64,000 nucleotides of DNA from Epiperipatus broadwayi (Eukaryota > Onychophora > Udeonychophora > Euonychophora > Peripatidae), in NCBI GenBank assembly GCA_028023455.1, contig JAQFVV010012396.1, positions 12,317,296 through 12,381,295 on the forward strand. Reading direction: 5' to 3'. Position 1 is the stretch's first letter, and every line of letters starts with the position of its first letter. The notes beneath the pieces were generated by a model. That model worked only from the letters and a program-made list of their open reading frames with translations, had not been told where the DNA came from and did no database searches. Of the stretch, positions 1 to 12,136 are shown piece after piece. A program made the position numbers and the translations under genes.

Positions 1-2329
1 TTTCAGATCAGTATATAAATTTAATAAGTTAGATATAAAAATACCAACAATACCATAAGACTTTCTTAACTTTCAAAATCAACCCTTCCCCCTACTCTAG
101 CGACATCTAATGCAATCATGAGAAGTTAACTGACTATAGATTATACAGCACTATCATTTTAACCTTTGCAATCTGATGTCTGAATTTTGTCTTCCATCAG
201 TAAAAATTTGGATTTAAAGATTGCATTTAACTAATGCATTCAATCCTCTCCTTTTATTCCTTTATACTATTCAAACAAATAGCCAATTTAAAAAAAAGAA
301 AAGAATCAGATTCTGAATCCAAGCGAACTCACATAGTTATATAAACTGACAAGTCAGTTTGTATATATTTTAGAGCTCTCAGATTTTTAGATTTTAAGTT
401 ATTGCTTTAAATAGTATAGAAGAGTAAAAAGTGTTTGTTACATAAATAAATGTATTGGTTCCAGATTTGAATCTTAAATTCTCTCTGATGAAAGCAATAG
501 TCAAAAATTAGGATATAAATATTTTAACACTATACCATCATTGATTGCTCCAGTTTACAAAAGATGTCTCGGGAGTAGGTGAAGTGAATTGCTCTCGGAA
601 ATTGTATATAGACGCGCATTTTTAAATGCTTGCATGGAATATTAATGTAAAGAACAGTAGCTTGTTTGCAAGAGAAAGCAAAAACTAGAATGTATATTAT
701 TTTTAGATCTTATGAAGGTAGTTGGGATGGAAGCGACTAAAAAGCAGTGGATGGTTGTTTGTTATGCTTGCTATTTCCCACATACTATGTATTACGGCAT
801 CTTAAACAGATTAATATTTATTTATATTTTGCGAAATAATAAAAGAATAGTTCTTTCATCCATTATTGCAGAATCTTTTCTTTTTGTGTTTATATATGTA
901 TATAAAGAAGTTAATAATAACTATTAACAAATTATTATTACAGTTATACTTAAAATAGACGGCAATTCTTAACATTTTTATAAATATAATGTAATTTTTT
1001 TAAAAAAAAAAGAAACTAATAACAGCTTTTAATGAAAGAGCATTTCCTATAATAAAATAGCTAGAATTTTTTTCTGTTTTAATCAATAATAAATCTCAGA
1101 CTGTGCAGGGAGTACCTATTAATGGTACCAGCCATCAGGTGTTCTGAATTTAGCATTGTTTCTTACTGTAAAAGCACATTTTTTCAAATATTCACATGAG
1201 ATCCATTATTTCAATAAAATGCTTTTCTCTTCATTAGTGTTGCCAGTAGGTTTTAATAAAAAGAAAAGCAGCAACAACTACTTTCTTTAATACACTTGTG
1301 TCAAGGCTTAGATTTTTTAAACAAAGACGTGATTTAAATAAAAAGTGACTTCTTTCTTTAGATTGTGCTGAAATAATAAGAAGTGAAGATAAGAGATGTA
1401 GTTTTATGTACACGATTATATGTGTGTGTGCATGTGCACATACCAAGTGATAATGAGTTCGGAGCAAATAATTAATTATTCGATAAAATAAAAAATGGTA
1501 ATTAAATAATAATAATAAAAGAAATTATTCGGGAGTTTGCAGGAGATTAGAACATCAGAAGTGACAGGTTAGAGTCATGATTCATGGACTAAGTTTTAAA
1601 GTTCACTACTGCACTAAACAAATTATAATAATGATGATGATTATAGCACAAATCGAACATTTGAAAAATGAAAATATTTAATTATTTTGAAAAAACGACA
1701 AAGTTTTTATGAAAAAGTTTCTCTAAGTCATTTTGTAAAAATAATTTTTACATGTATTTTTCTACCAATAGTTATTAGAATAGTATGTTAGTCTCCTAAT
1801 CACTTTTTTAAAGTAATATCTTTTCTTGTATCAACCTATCAGATAAAAAGATTTGGCATTAACATAAGAAAAGATGGGCATTATTTGCAAGTGCATTTAA
1901 AGGATTCGTTGAGGATTTGGCTTGTAAATTTTTACAGTAATGTTTTCAGACTTACTTGTTCCATGAATCACTTTATATTATTAAAACTACATATTTGGTA
2001 AGCCATAAGTTTTTTACGGACTTGTTAAAAATCATTAGAATATACTGTTCATTATTGTAACATAAAATATTTATTTAAAATGTGTTATATATATATATAT
2101 GTAGATAGAGCCAGTAAAGGCACACAAGTAATAAATATTTAGAAGCGATATAAATGGGGGGGGGGGGTAAATGTATATAAGGTTCAAAGTAAGTAAAGTG
2201 AAATAAAAAGTAATTAGATCAAACTGTATTAACTAAATAAAGTAATTACAGATGCATTGTTTAACAGGAAAAAATGTATTAATACTCCAGAAAAGAAGAG
2301 ATGGGAGTATATAAGAGCAGGAAAAATAA
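1..2329. other. A+T-rich non-coding stretch
   Basis: I see no gene or recognisable mobile element here. The open frames are short and share no motif with known families. The one sharp local feature is a run of 12 G at 2156-2167, next to a TA-repeat at about 2087-2100. Confidence 0.5.
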
Positions 2330-2510
2330 AATCAATGTCTTTTCCTTGTAGCTAGTCCTAAGTGCTGCTTCCCAGGTTCTCGGCACCTGTAGGTGAATCC
2401 GGCCGACTAGTGTAGAAGCAGACCGCACTGGTCTTAATATAATTTTTAAACACCCTAAGCGGCTTTCCCGAGGGTTTATTTTCATCACCCAGTCAAGGTA
2501 CTGTGTTTTA
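2330..2510 (-). repeat. Locally GC-richer block, probable repeat of unknown family
   Basis: This block is clearly richer in G+C than its surroundings, with several CpG-containing words such as GGCCGG and CTCGGGAAAGCC on the minus strand. A 91-codon minus frame crosses it but shows no domain I recognise. It lacks clear A and B boxes, terminal inverted repeats or flanking duplications. It could be the 3' end of a retroelement, a SINE body or an old exon. No function is proposed. Confidence 0.35.
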
Positions 2511-3340
2511 TTTGTATCAAAGTAGATTGAGAGAGGGTTTGAATGGTAATGCAATCAGATTGTTTTATATATATGTTAATCAATTCCCCATAACTGTTGT
2601 TTTTTTGTGATTTACTATTTACCAATAAAGATCTAATATAAATTAATTGGTTGTTCTGATTTAAAAATTAAGTATTTAGATTTGCGATCGCTCAGCTACA
2701 GCTGAGGACTCAGCAAAATGTATCACTATAATCTATGCTATAATTGTTTTTCAAATGTATTAGTATGTTTATCAAAGATGTAAACAATAATTAGTTATAT
2801 TTTGAAATATTATAAAACAGTAACAATTTTAATTAAGTGATTTTTGATGTAGTTATTGTTAAGTATACTATTGTTTTAATTTTAAAAGTTTGAATATTTC
2901 ATTCTCTTGAAATATTATAGCAAATAATAAAAATTGTTCAGTGAATATTTTTGTTTACTGGTGTTTAAATAATGTATAATTAATTCTTCCTCCATTTGCT
3001 TTAAATATTCTATTGATCACTACCAGAATCAGAACTATATATCTATTTTATTATAATTAGTTATGCCTCTTAATATTTTCTCATACAAACTATTATATTT
3101 AATTTTATTAGTAGATATAAACAGTATGGTAGAAAGCATTAATTTAAGCAAGAATCAGTTACTTGGATTCGAGCAAAGAATGGCAAAACTTCTGGCGAAT
3201 GATGCTAAAAAGATGATTTTTTTTACTTAAACTATTTTATATTTTTTAATATTATTTGAGACCGTCATATATACACCTTTTGTGTCTATTATGTTTTAAA
3301 AGTATTTATTAGCGTTAATCACTTTTTTATTATTTCTGAT
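2511..3340. other. A+T-rich non-coding stretch
   Basis: Nothing recognisable was seen beyond simple A+T-rich sequence and a small palindrome near 2690 around CAGCTACAGCTGAGG. Confidence 0.4.
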
Positions 3341-3342
3341 GG

Positions 3343-3405
3343 AGGTTGCCTTGACAACAGATTGAGATTATTGATTGTTATTGGTATTGTCTAAGTGTTG
3401 AATGA
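3343..3405 (-). mobile_element. Single arm of a terminal-inverted-repeat MITE
   Basis: The sequence containing GGAGGTTGCCTTGACAACA matches, in inverted orientation, the arm at 46755-46840 and the two arms of the element at 9249-10006. Only one arm is visible here, so this is a solo or half-deleted copy. The arm contains a short palindrome, TTGCCTTGACAA-like. The superfamily is not known. Confidence 0.6.
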
Positions 3406-3975
3406 TTTTAATCATTATATATGTGTGAGTGCTTGCAATAAAATATACTTTTATTTGACCACACACACACACTAACATTAATAAAAAAAACTGCAAATAC
3501 CAAAAAAATTTACTACACAATAGGCAGTTGAAAGAATAATATAATAAAAAAAACTGAATGTTAGTTGCACATAAGATCATTAGAGCACTTGAAGTGACAG
3601 GTTAAACTTGCATTCAGAAACCTTTAGCTTTCAAGCTCATCGATTTACTATTTATTACTCATAACTTCATAGAACATTAATAAAATACTTATTAATAATA
3701 AAATATATTGACATATTTAATCACTGAAATGATTGGAAGAAGCAAAAATGTGTTTAACTTTATATATTTAAATATTTTAATATGAGGAAATATCTGTTAT
3801 ATTTTCATGTAAGAAATTAAAAAGATTCTAAATGTTGAACAAATGATCAAGAATAGAAAAAATCCATTTATTCTTGAAGTTCTGATGTTTATATACATAC
3901 TTTTGTCCAAAGTGTTGGTAATTTAGAATGAAATTAATATACCAGCAAAAAAATGGAATATGAAACTTAATGGTT

Positions 3976-5399
3976 CATCATCATCATCATCATCATTATC
4001 AACCATTATCAATCCACTGCAGGATGAAGGTCTCTCCAAGTTTAATCCATCTTCTCCAATCTTTAGCTTCTCTTCTCCACATCACCCCTACACATTTTCT
4101 TATTTCATCCATCCATCTTACATGTGGTCTCCTTCTGGGTCTTTTACAATCTCTTGGAATCCAGTTTAAAATTTCAATTGTCCATCTATTATCATTTCTT
4201 CTAGCAATATGTCCAGCCCAACTCCACTTCAATCTTTTAATTTTTTCAATGAGGTCAGTAACACCTGTTTGTTCTCTTACCCATATATTGCGTTTTCGAT
4301 CTCTTCTTGTTACTCCCAACATACACCTCTCCATACTTCTTTGAGTGGTCTGAAGTCTCTGTATTGATCTTCTATTAAGTGTCCAAGTCTCAGATCCATA
4401 AGTAAGAACTGGTAAAACACATTTGTTAAAAATCTTCCTTTTCAAACACATAGGCATATTTCCTTTTAATATCAAGTTATTTCTACCAAAAGCACTCCAA
4501 CCAAGTTTAATTCTATGATTAATTTCCTCTATTATGTTTCCATCTGTATTAATAATCTGACCAAGGTATTTGTAACTCTTAACTTCTTCTAATTCATCAT
4601 AATCAATCTTTATTTTCATATTTTGAGCAAATTGATTAAACATTACTTTAGTCTTTTTAACATTTATCTTTAGTCCTACTTTCCTACTTTCATCTGATAA
4701 CTCCTGCAACATTTCCTGCAGCTCGGAAGCATTATTTGCAAAAACAACTACATCATCTGCGAAATCTAAATGACTTAAATAATCTCCATTTACTTTCACT
4801 CCTTTAGTTTCCCATTTTAATCCACAAAATACTTCTTGCAGCACTGCTGTAAAAAGTTTTGGAGATATGGAGTCACCTTGTCTTACACCTTTCTCAATGT
4901 TGACTTTCCCAGTATCATTATGTAATCTAATTGTTGCTGTTGCATTTTTATAAATATTCTTTAAAATATGACAATATCCTGGATCTATACCTTGATGATC
5001 CAATGCTTTAATCACTGAAGAAATGTTTATAGAATCAAATGCCTTTTCATAATCTACAAATCCAAAACATAATGACAACTCATATTCATTTGTCCTTTCT
5101 ATAACTTCTCTCAATACTTGAATATGATCTACTGTACTAAAACCACTTTTAAATCCAGCTTGTTCTCTTGGTTGGTGAAAATCCAAGGTTCTCTGTAGAC
5201 GAGTTGTAATTATCTTGGTAAAATTTTTATATAAAACTGATAAAAGGCTGATAGGTCTGTAATTTCTAATATCTTCTTTATCACCTTTTTAAAATATTAA
5301 TATTATTACTGCATTCTTCCAATCATCCGGTACATCTTTATCATTTAGACATTTGGTATATAACTTTGCTAATATTTTTTCTGTTTGTTAATATTTTTT
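3976..5399 (-). mobile_element. RTE-type LINE, 5'-truncated, with target-site duplication
   Basis: This is a non-LTR retrotransposon inserted on the minus strand. Its 3' end, at the low coordinate, finishes in a (GAT)n microsatellite tail of the kind RTE elements carry. The body codes for the reverse transcriptase and the RTE C-terminal region. A 10-bp direct repeat CTTAATGGTT lies on both sides, at 3966-3975 and 5400-5409, which fits target-primed insertion and fixes both ends. The 5' part (endonuclease and RT N-terminus) is missing. Related fragments lie at 57070-57330 and 59902-60279. Confidence 0.9.
3999..5392 (-). pseudogene. RTE reverse transcriptase (5'-truncated ORF with one in-frame stop)
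   Basis: The longest open part (4001-5186 region, 395 codons) holds the RT core in order: motif A FVDYEKAFD (residues 43-51), motif B VRQGDSISPK (about 101-110), motif C FADD (142-145), then GLKINVKKTKVMF and YKYLGQIINTDG. The end has the RTE-typical block LKWSWAGHIARRNDNRW followed by KRPRRRP. Reading upstream in the same frame adds LYTKCLNDKDVPDDWKN and RNYRPISLLSVLYK, with one stop near 5289 where related RTs read a KKGD motif. The enzyme would copy element RNA at nicked target DNA. Because the endonuclease is missing and there is a stop, this copy is probably dead, although the catalytic residues remain. Confidence 0.9.
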
Positions 5400-5409
5400 C
5401 TTAATGGTT

Positions 5410-6025
5410 ATTAAATTATATATATATTAATTTGTTTAGTAAAAATTAATTTGTAAAATATTTAAAATGTTGTTTTGAATAAAATAATTTTAAAATGTTT
5501 GTAATGTGATTATGATCAGTTAAAGATTTTTTTGTTTCAGTTTAGCCTGTCCATACACAACCCAGACAATTATTCAATATTGATTATAAATAGGTATTTG
5601 GCTAATCAGAGAAAGTAAAACAAACATGGAATGTATTCAAACCCTTACCAGTGTTATTTAAAAACTTTGCAAAGTTTAATGTTTAGCATATTGAAACAGA
5701 TTGTGTTTACATTTGAATTTGATTTGAAGTTTTCCCTGAATAAGACCATTTGTCAAATTTGCTATCACTATAAGAACCAAGGTAGAAGATGTATTTGCTG
5801 GGTAATCTAATAAAGAGGTAATGCATTATTAACATACATCTTCTTTAGCATAAATTTATTAGTTGTTTTATGTAATATAAATATTGACTTTCCATCTCAC
5901 TTAACAATAAAGGATTATATAGGGTTTTTTTCTATTAGTTCATTATAACAAGCAATTTACTTTATATATATTATAAATTAATTATAAGATTTTTAAATAT
6001 TGAAAGTTTTAATGAAATTTTAACT
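5410..6025. other. A+T-rich non-coding stretch
   Basis: No gene or recognisable repeat was seen between the RTE insertion and the inverted repeat that follows. Confidence 0.4.
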
Positions 6026-6178
6026 TGTGATGTGACCAAGCAGGCAAACAACCAATTAAAAATTGGATCAGCAAACAGAAATCTTTTAGTTTGTAGGGAG
6101 TCATGCTATTACTTAGATTATGTGATTTTAATTTACTAATCCAGTTTTTAATGGGTTACTTGTTTGGTTACATCATAG
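6026..6178. repeat. Short inverted repeat (hairpin MITE candidate)
   Basis: The left arm near 6026-6068 (GATGTGACCAAGCAGG, then ATTAAAAATTGGAT) is matched in inverted orientation by the right arm near 6135-6178 (ATCCAGTTTTTAAT, then TTGGTTACATCAT). The loop is about 65 bp. No flanking duplication was identified. Confidence 0.5.
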
Positions 6179-6369
6179 TTGAACACAATTTTAAAAAAAT
6201 ACACTAAAATTTCCAGTATTTACATATACAGTACATATATATACACCAGTGACAAAATGTGATTTTTTTTAGGAACGGAAGCACACTATATAATCTTTTT
6301 TATATAATGTTTTTATTGTACTTGCCACAATAATTTTTACATAATAGCTAATATATACATATTACATAC

Positions 6370-6930
6370 ATCTAGAAAAATCTGGAATTCTCTTATTGAT
6401 ATTTTTATTTTCTAAATGCTTTTAACAGTCTTAAATTTTAACTATTAATTACATTTTAGCATTGTTTGAACTTCTTATAATCAACGAATTGTGCAAATAA
6501 TGCGATGATCAAACTCATTATTTGCCTTATATAAAATTAGTCCAACTGTTGATAAAAAAATTGAAAGTTAACAGAAATTCCATTCAAAAAATAATGAGTT
6601 TGAATTGTTCATTCTTTTTTATTTTTGACAAAATAGCTTAGAGAAAAATATGGAACTCTCTTATGTGTTATCAGACCATGATTAGTTTATGTATAGATAC
6701 TATGTTATCAATATATTTTTATCTTCCAAATGCTTTTAATATCCTTAAGATTTAACTTTAACATTGTTTGAATTTTTTATAATCAATGAATAATGATCAA
6801 ACTCATTACTTGCCTTATATAAAAACAATTCAACTATTACTAAAAAAAAAATTGAAACGCAACAGAAATTCCATAAAAATTAATAAGTTTGAAAAATTCA
6901 CTCTACTTTTTTTTATGTTTAGAAAAATAG
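6370..6930 (+). repeat. Imperfect direct duplication, two units of about 270-290 bp
   Basis: The two units share in order GGAA(T/C)TCTCTTAT, AAATGCTTTTAA, AACATTGTTTGAA-like, GATCAAACTCATTA, TTGCCTTATATAAAA, and AACAGAAATTCCAT. The second unit starts near 6640. They are diverged, so the duplication is old. No coding capacity is seen. Confidence 0.65.
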
Positions 6931-7254
6931 TTTAGAGAGATTTTTTTTTTTTATGTTTGTATGTGCAACTAATTTTTAAAATTGAATTTTAGTCAAAGGC
7001 TTTTGAACTTTTTAGTGAATTCTTCTACAGAAACACTCATTCTGTTCAATACATGAAGCCTTCCTTCCTGATACATCCATGGGCGCACACACACAACACT
7101 TTAAACAGGAATCATATTATATAAACAAAGATGACAATGGCTTAAATAAAGTATTTTGTCCCTATATAATGCTGATTTGATACTTGAATATAATTTTAAA
7201 ATAATAAAATCAATTTAATAACAGCATAATTTACAAGCACAGTTTTTGTTAGTA

Positions 7255-8060
7255 ATTCTTAATCAAAAGGTAATCAGCCTTCAACATGCACTATTCAATC
7301 ATGTTACTAACTCACTGATATTATAGTGAATATGTGGGACACTCTCAAACCCAAACACAAGATAGAGACAAGTTAGAAACTAGTCTGGGGATATTGGATG
7401 AGTAGGCACTAGATAGGATTTTATGCACAAACTTTGCATCCACTGATTACTTTGGCTTGCACTGGTGATGCTACTGTATGGAGAGTGTAGCCTCTGTGTA
7501 AACAGCTTGTGTAAGCATAAGAAATAGTGAGCTTGTGAAGATAGAGATTTTTAAAAGATAAGAATAGTCATTTTTGCACCTAAATGCAATTATATAGGCC
7601 TGGGTAAGGCATTTCAGAATGAGAGCATGAAGATTTAATTTTTGTAAATTTACATCTATTATATAATTAATTTATAATTAAACCCAGTGAAATTTTCAAA
7701 TTTATGACTGATTATCTTCTGATTAAGAATCACTAATGAAAACTGCAGTTATAAATTTTGTTGTTACTAAATTGATTCTAATATCATCGAATATTTACCA
7801 GTCATTATGGGTTTAACTATAAGTTAATAATGCAATGAAGGTACAGTTATGAAGATTAAATCTTTATGCTCTCCAAAATGCTTTAGATTAGCCTATATAA
7901 TCGCATTTAGATACAAAGATAAGATGGCCATTCTTATATTTTAAGTCCCTATTTTGCATTTGGGTTTGAGAGTGTCCTACATATTCACTATAACAATGGA
8001 GAGTTAATGCTATGATTAAACAGCACATGTCAAAGGTTAACTACCTTCAGATTAAGGAAT
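7255..8060. mobile_element. Foldback (long inverted repeat) element
   Basis: The sequence reads inward from both ends with the same order of words: a start near CTTAATC, then AGTGAATATGTRGGACACTC, TCAAACCCAAA, AAGATAAGAATRG or its counterpart, AATTATATAGGC, and GCATAAAGATTTAAT. The left arm is about 7255-7690 and the right arm about 7800-8060. The arms are imperfect and the centre is unmatched. Related single arms lie at 10700-10935 and 11050-11225. No transposase is seen, so it is non-autonomous. Confidence 0.7.
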
Positions 8061-9248
8061 CAAAATAATAAAATAAAATCTTTGTAAGTCTTACAATATA
8101 AAATCTATTGGAAAAATATTGGAATTTAAGTTTTATGAAATCTTAATTTTATATTGAATATGTATTTTTTCTATCAGAACAATTATCTATCTATTCATAC
8201 TTTAATATAAAAATTTTAATAGAAATATTTTTTTTTCTTTTCTGTTTTGTGAAAAATCATCAATTAAAAGTTTTAACAATTTTATTCTACACTTCTTCTG
8301 AACTCAAAATAAATAGGAATATAATATTCCCCTAATTCCTAGTGAAGACTTCTTTGTGTTACCAATTAATAACTGGATGGCTAAGGCCAACAATATATTT
8401 TAAAAAAGCTTTCATTCAGACTGGACTAGAATGCCAAGTCATGGAATGGTAGAATAGATAAGTAATTGCTATACAGAGAAGTCCTTTATAAAGACAAAAG
8501 TAAACATGGACTTGGTAATTATAAGAAAATAAAATCTTCTTTATCAGTGATTAAAGCAGTCACATATTGCAGTCATAATTTTTATTATTACAGCCAGCTA
8601 ATTCAGATTAGTGTGGATTCTTTATTTTTTAACCAATAACATTGATACATTATTTTGTATTCCTAAATATTAAAATAATAATAAAAAAATCTTTGTAAAT
8701 ATTACAATACAAAATTGACAAGAAAGGATTATAGAATTTTACCACCAATAATTGGATATCCATAGGCTTAAATATCTGAAACCAAAAGACAAAATTCTAA
8801 CTAAGAAAGTATTAAGAACAAATGGTGCTATATGGAAAAAATAAACAATATTTAAAAAATAATGAAATTTTTTTGTCCAGAATTATATATTAATCTGATA
8901 ATTATAAACAAATCTAACTTCATTAGTAATCCTTAATATTTATTACAGTATATATATATTTGTTATACATATTGTTTACTTTGATGTTACATATATCGCA
9001 CCAAATATTTTTTGAAAAGTGGTTTATAAGGTAAAAATTAAATGATTGTTTCCTTTTTATATGATTGGATTTGATACTATGGTTTATGTGTGTGTAGTCA
9101 TTTAAATTGCAACATACTTTAAAGCATTTTTTGAATTGCATATTATTTTATTTATACAACAAAAACAAATATTTGTAGATTCAGTATTTAAAACTGTCAA
9201 CCTCAACATAGCCATAATATGATATATATAAATATAAATACACGAAAG
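8061..9248. other. Non-coding stretch with weak internal repeat
   Basis: The words ATCTTTGTAAG/ATCTTTGTAAA followed by TTACAATA recur at about 8080 and 8690, which suggests an old dispersed repeat. Nothing else is recognisable; the small minus-strand frame at 8923-9141 has no support. Confidence 0.35.
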
Positions 9249-10006
9249 CAGTCAACACTTAAATAATATCAATATTTATAACAATCTCACTTTGTTGTCA
9301 AAGCAACCTCCTTTTAACAATGATAAAAAAAAGATTTCGCGAGTATTAAGGTGTAATAAGAAATGTGGACTTAATCAGTGAAGTATTGAATAGCTTCACG
9401 CTCGCAGATCTAACCACTTCACCTTCACCTATTTAAATAGAAAGTAGGTTGAAGTAAAGAAGGGTTCCCTTCTTTTCTTCCATAGCATAAGCTTGTGGTT
9501 AAAACACCTGTAGAGGTCCCTACTATCGCATTTTATACGTATATTATCGAGGTTATAGCCTCAGTAAATATTACTATGTAATCAATGTGCATTTAATAAA
9601 TTTATAATTACAACTGTAAATTACTGTAATAGATTTCTAAATATAAAGTCTTTCCATTGACTCGTTGTAAATTGAAAGATTTCGCGAGTATTAATGTGTA
9701 ATAAGAAATGTGGACTTAATCAGTGAAGTATTGAATAGCTTCACACTCGCAGATCTAACCACTCCAGCTTCACCTATTTAAATAGAAAGTAGGTTGAAGT
9801 AAAGAAGGGTTCCCCTCTTTTCTTCCATAGCGTAAGCTTGTGGTTAAAACACCTGTAGAGGTCTCTACTATCGCATTTTATATGCATATTATCAAGGTTA
9901 TAGCCTCAGTAAATATTAACAATGATAATGGAAAAAGGAGGTTGTCTTGACAACAAATTGAGATTGATGATTGTTATTGATAATGGTATTATTTAAGTAT
10001 TGGCTG
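9249..10006. mobile_element. MITE with about 65-bp inverted arms, split by a nested insertion
   Basis: The left arm (about 9249-9326: CAACACTTAAATAAT ... TTGTTGTCAAAGCAACCTCC) and right arm (about 9929-10006: GGAGGTTGTCTTGACAAC ... ATTTAAGTATTGG) are inverted copies of each other. They match the solo arms at 3343 and 46755. The centre is taken up by an unrelated insertion flanked by a 12-bp direct repeat, described separately. The intact MITE would have been short, roughly 170 bp. Confidence 0.75.
9327..9916. mobile_element. Small LTR-like insertion: two 240-bp direct repeats around a 105-bp core
   Basis: TAACAATGATAA occurs at 9315-9326 and again at 9917-9928, immediately outside this block, so it looks like a 12-bp target-site duplication. 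Inside, 9333-9572 and 9678-9916 are nearly identical direct repeats (GATTTCGCGAGTATTAA ... TAGCCTCAGTAAATAT) separated by about 105 bp. The second repeat ends exactly at the duplication. The layout recalls a TRIM or a dimeric SINE/retrozyme-type insertion. No ORF fits, and I could not find a ribozyme core in the repeats. Confidence 0.7.
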
Positions 10007-10699
10007 TTTTCATGTATTGATATTCATAAAACCTATCTAGCCTTGAGTATTCTTAGCATCAATATATATATACATAAAAATAATATATAAGGTAAATAAA
10101 TAGTTTTCATTAAAAAACACAAAGTTAATGAAAAGTAGATAATTAATTAATTATGCAAGTCATTAAGATACCAAAGTGCCACTTTCAGCTAAAATTTTTC
10201 TAGGTAGATACTTAAACAAAAAAAAATATAGTATGTTGTTTTAAAACAATGATAACTTGCAGAGGCATTTTATAGAATAGAGTTTTTGATATGTGAAGTA
10301 GTACTTTAACTTTAAATGACTGCTTATAATAAGACCAATATCCTGAGTTGTGTAAAATATATATATCTAAAATGGATGGTTAAAATATTCTGGCTCATCT
10401 TGAATAGGATACATATGAAATAAAAATTAATACTAGGTATTGATTAGTAATAGTAGTATCATAAAAGAAGTTGAAAATTTTTAGTGAACATTGAGCACTA
10501 AAAATATTTTAAAATCTGTATAAAATTTTCACAACAGAGAGTAATGTCCAGATATTTCACTTTCAATAGCGACATTTTATATTATTATAAATGGCATTAA
10601 TCAGTGATCAAAATTTAACTGATCCATTTACTCATAATATTTTAGAGAAAAATCTATAAAAAAAAGTATTTTCAACATATGGTAATAATCAATTTTATT

Positions 10700-11225
10700 T
10701 ACTAGCACAGAAATCGTATGTAATTTAAACAGAAGGGATTTATACCCTAATCATATGTGCAGTAATGTAGTTATAATAGCTCAACAATGACGTGTTGAAT
10801 ACTGAGGATACTCTCAAACCAAAGTACAAGGTAGAGAATTTGAAAAGATAAGAGTAACCATCTTATATTTTGTACCTAAATCTAGTTATATAGGCCAATC
10901 TAAAGCATCTTAGTTTGAGAGTGTAAAGATGTTGCTTTATTCACTTTACATCCATTAATTTCTTTTATAAATTAAGGTTCACTAAATTTTTAAATTTACT
11001 ATGTGTTAATATTAAAAATTATTAGAAACTATGTAACATTCAATTTTATTTACTAATGAAGAGATTGTATGGAATTTAAATAGAAGAGATTTACACCCTA
11101 TGAACATGAACTATAATGTTGTTATAATTCAATGATGTATTATTCAGTACTGAGGATACTAAGCAAAGCAGAAGATAGAGACTTTTGAAAAGATATTTCT
11201 AACTATGAAGAAGGATAAAGATTAT
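10700..11225 (+). repeat. Two direct copies of the foldback-element arm
   Basis: Copies at about 10700-10935 and 11050-11225 share TTACACCCTA/TTATACCCTA, ATACTGAGGATACT/GTACTGAGGATACT and GGTAGAGA/GATAGAGAC. The first also shares CTCAAACC and AGTTATATAGGC with the foldback element at 7255-8060. They are diverged and in tandem orientation. Confidence 0.55.
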
Positions 11226-11692
11226 TTGGAACATGTTATGTTCAAACCATTTCTATAAATAATATAGCTAATATCATTAATTTATAAAAACAAAATGAGA
11301 ATTCCAAATGTATGGTTTGACTCCCAAGTTTTACTTATCAATAGTAATATCCAAGGTTTGTAATAAACCAGCAGATCACTTACACTGGCATTAATGATTC
11401 CAAGTTTTATGATATTGCATAATAACTTTGATGAGAATGGCTTAATTGTATCATTGAATTTTTAAACAATAATTGAAGTGATGACCTGATTTAACATTTG
11501 AGAGGTTTAGTAGAACACACAGAAATGTAGATGTTTAGCCATTATTGTGGGAATGAGATAGTTTGCATGTAGAATTGCCACAAATATTTGATTGTAGATT
11601 GGAAAATATTTAATATACTAAGAAAAGGTAAAATATTCATAAGGCTTTAGCTCTGTAACTGATCATCAATAAAAGAGATAGAATGAACTGCA

Positions 11693-12123
11693 TGTTTTTC
11701 TGAAGGTTTGTGATGATGGTGTTCTAGCTGTATTTTTATATTGGACTATTTCCATCATCTAATATGTGTGTTGAATGTCTTTAGAAAAGTTTAATTCTAG
11801 TTAAATATTCCAAATGCATTCAACTGTTAGTAATATCACAGCAAACTGGTTAGTATATGCACTAACTGTTAATAATATCACAGCAAACAGGTTAGTATAT
11901 GCACAATGTTTTGAGAGGAGTTAGTGCATATACTATCCAGTTTGCTGTGATATTACTAACATTTGTTTGCTGTGATATTACTAACAGTTGGTGCATATAC
12001 TAACCTGTTTGCTGTGATATTACTAACAGTTGAATGCATTTGGAATATTTAACTAAAATTAAACTTTTCTAAAAACATTCAACACACATATTAGATGATG
12101 GAAATAGTCCAATATAAAAATAC
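11693..12123. mobile_element. Head-to-head duplicated retroelement with 13-bp target-site duplication
   Basis: AGAATGAACTGCA is present at 11680-11692 and 12124-12136, directly outside this block. Inside, a minus-oriented copy (11693 to about 11918) faces a plus-oriented copy (about 11925-12123), making a large palindrome. Each arm carries repeats of TTTGCTGTGATATTACTAAC and TGCATATACTAACC, then TTGAATGCATTTGGAATATT and a shared 3' tail. The plus copy lacks the last 35 or so bases of the tail. The same element in single orientation is at 60577-60923. Inverted dimers with variable target duplications are known for Penelope-like elements, but no RT is present to prove that. Confidence 0.75.
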
Positions 12124-12136
12124 AGAATGAACTGCA

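Noticed and set aside
3970-4344. 124-codon plus frame starting with His repeats
   Set aside because: It is the antisense shadow of the RTE reverse transcriptase and its (GAT)n tail.
9327-9916. Ordinary LTR retrotransposon or retrozyme with ribozyme
   Set aside because: No primer-binding site, gag/pol frame or hammerhead core was found in the direct repeats, and the 12-bp duplication is too long for LTR integrase; kept only as an LTR-like small insertion.
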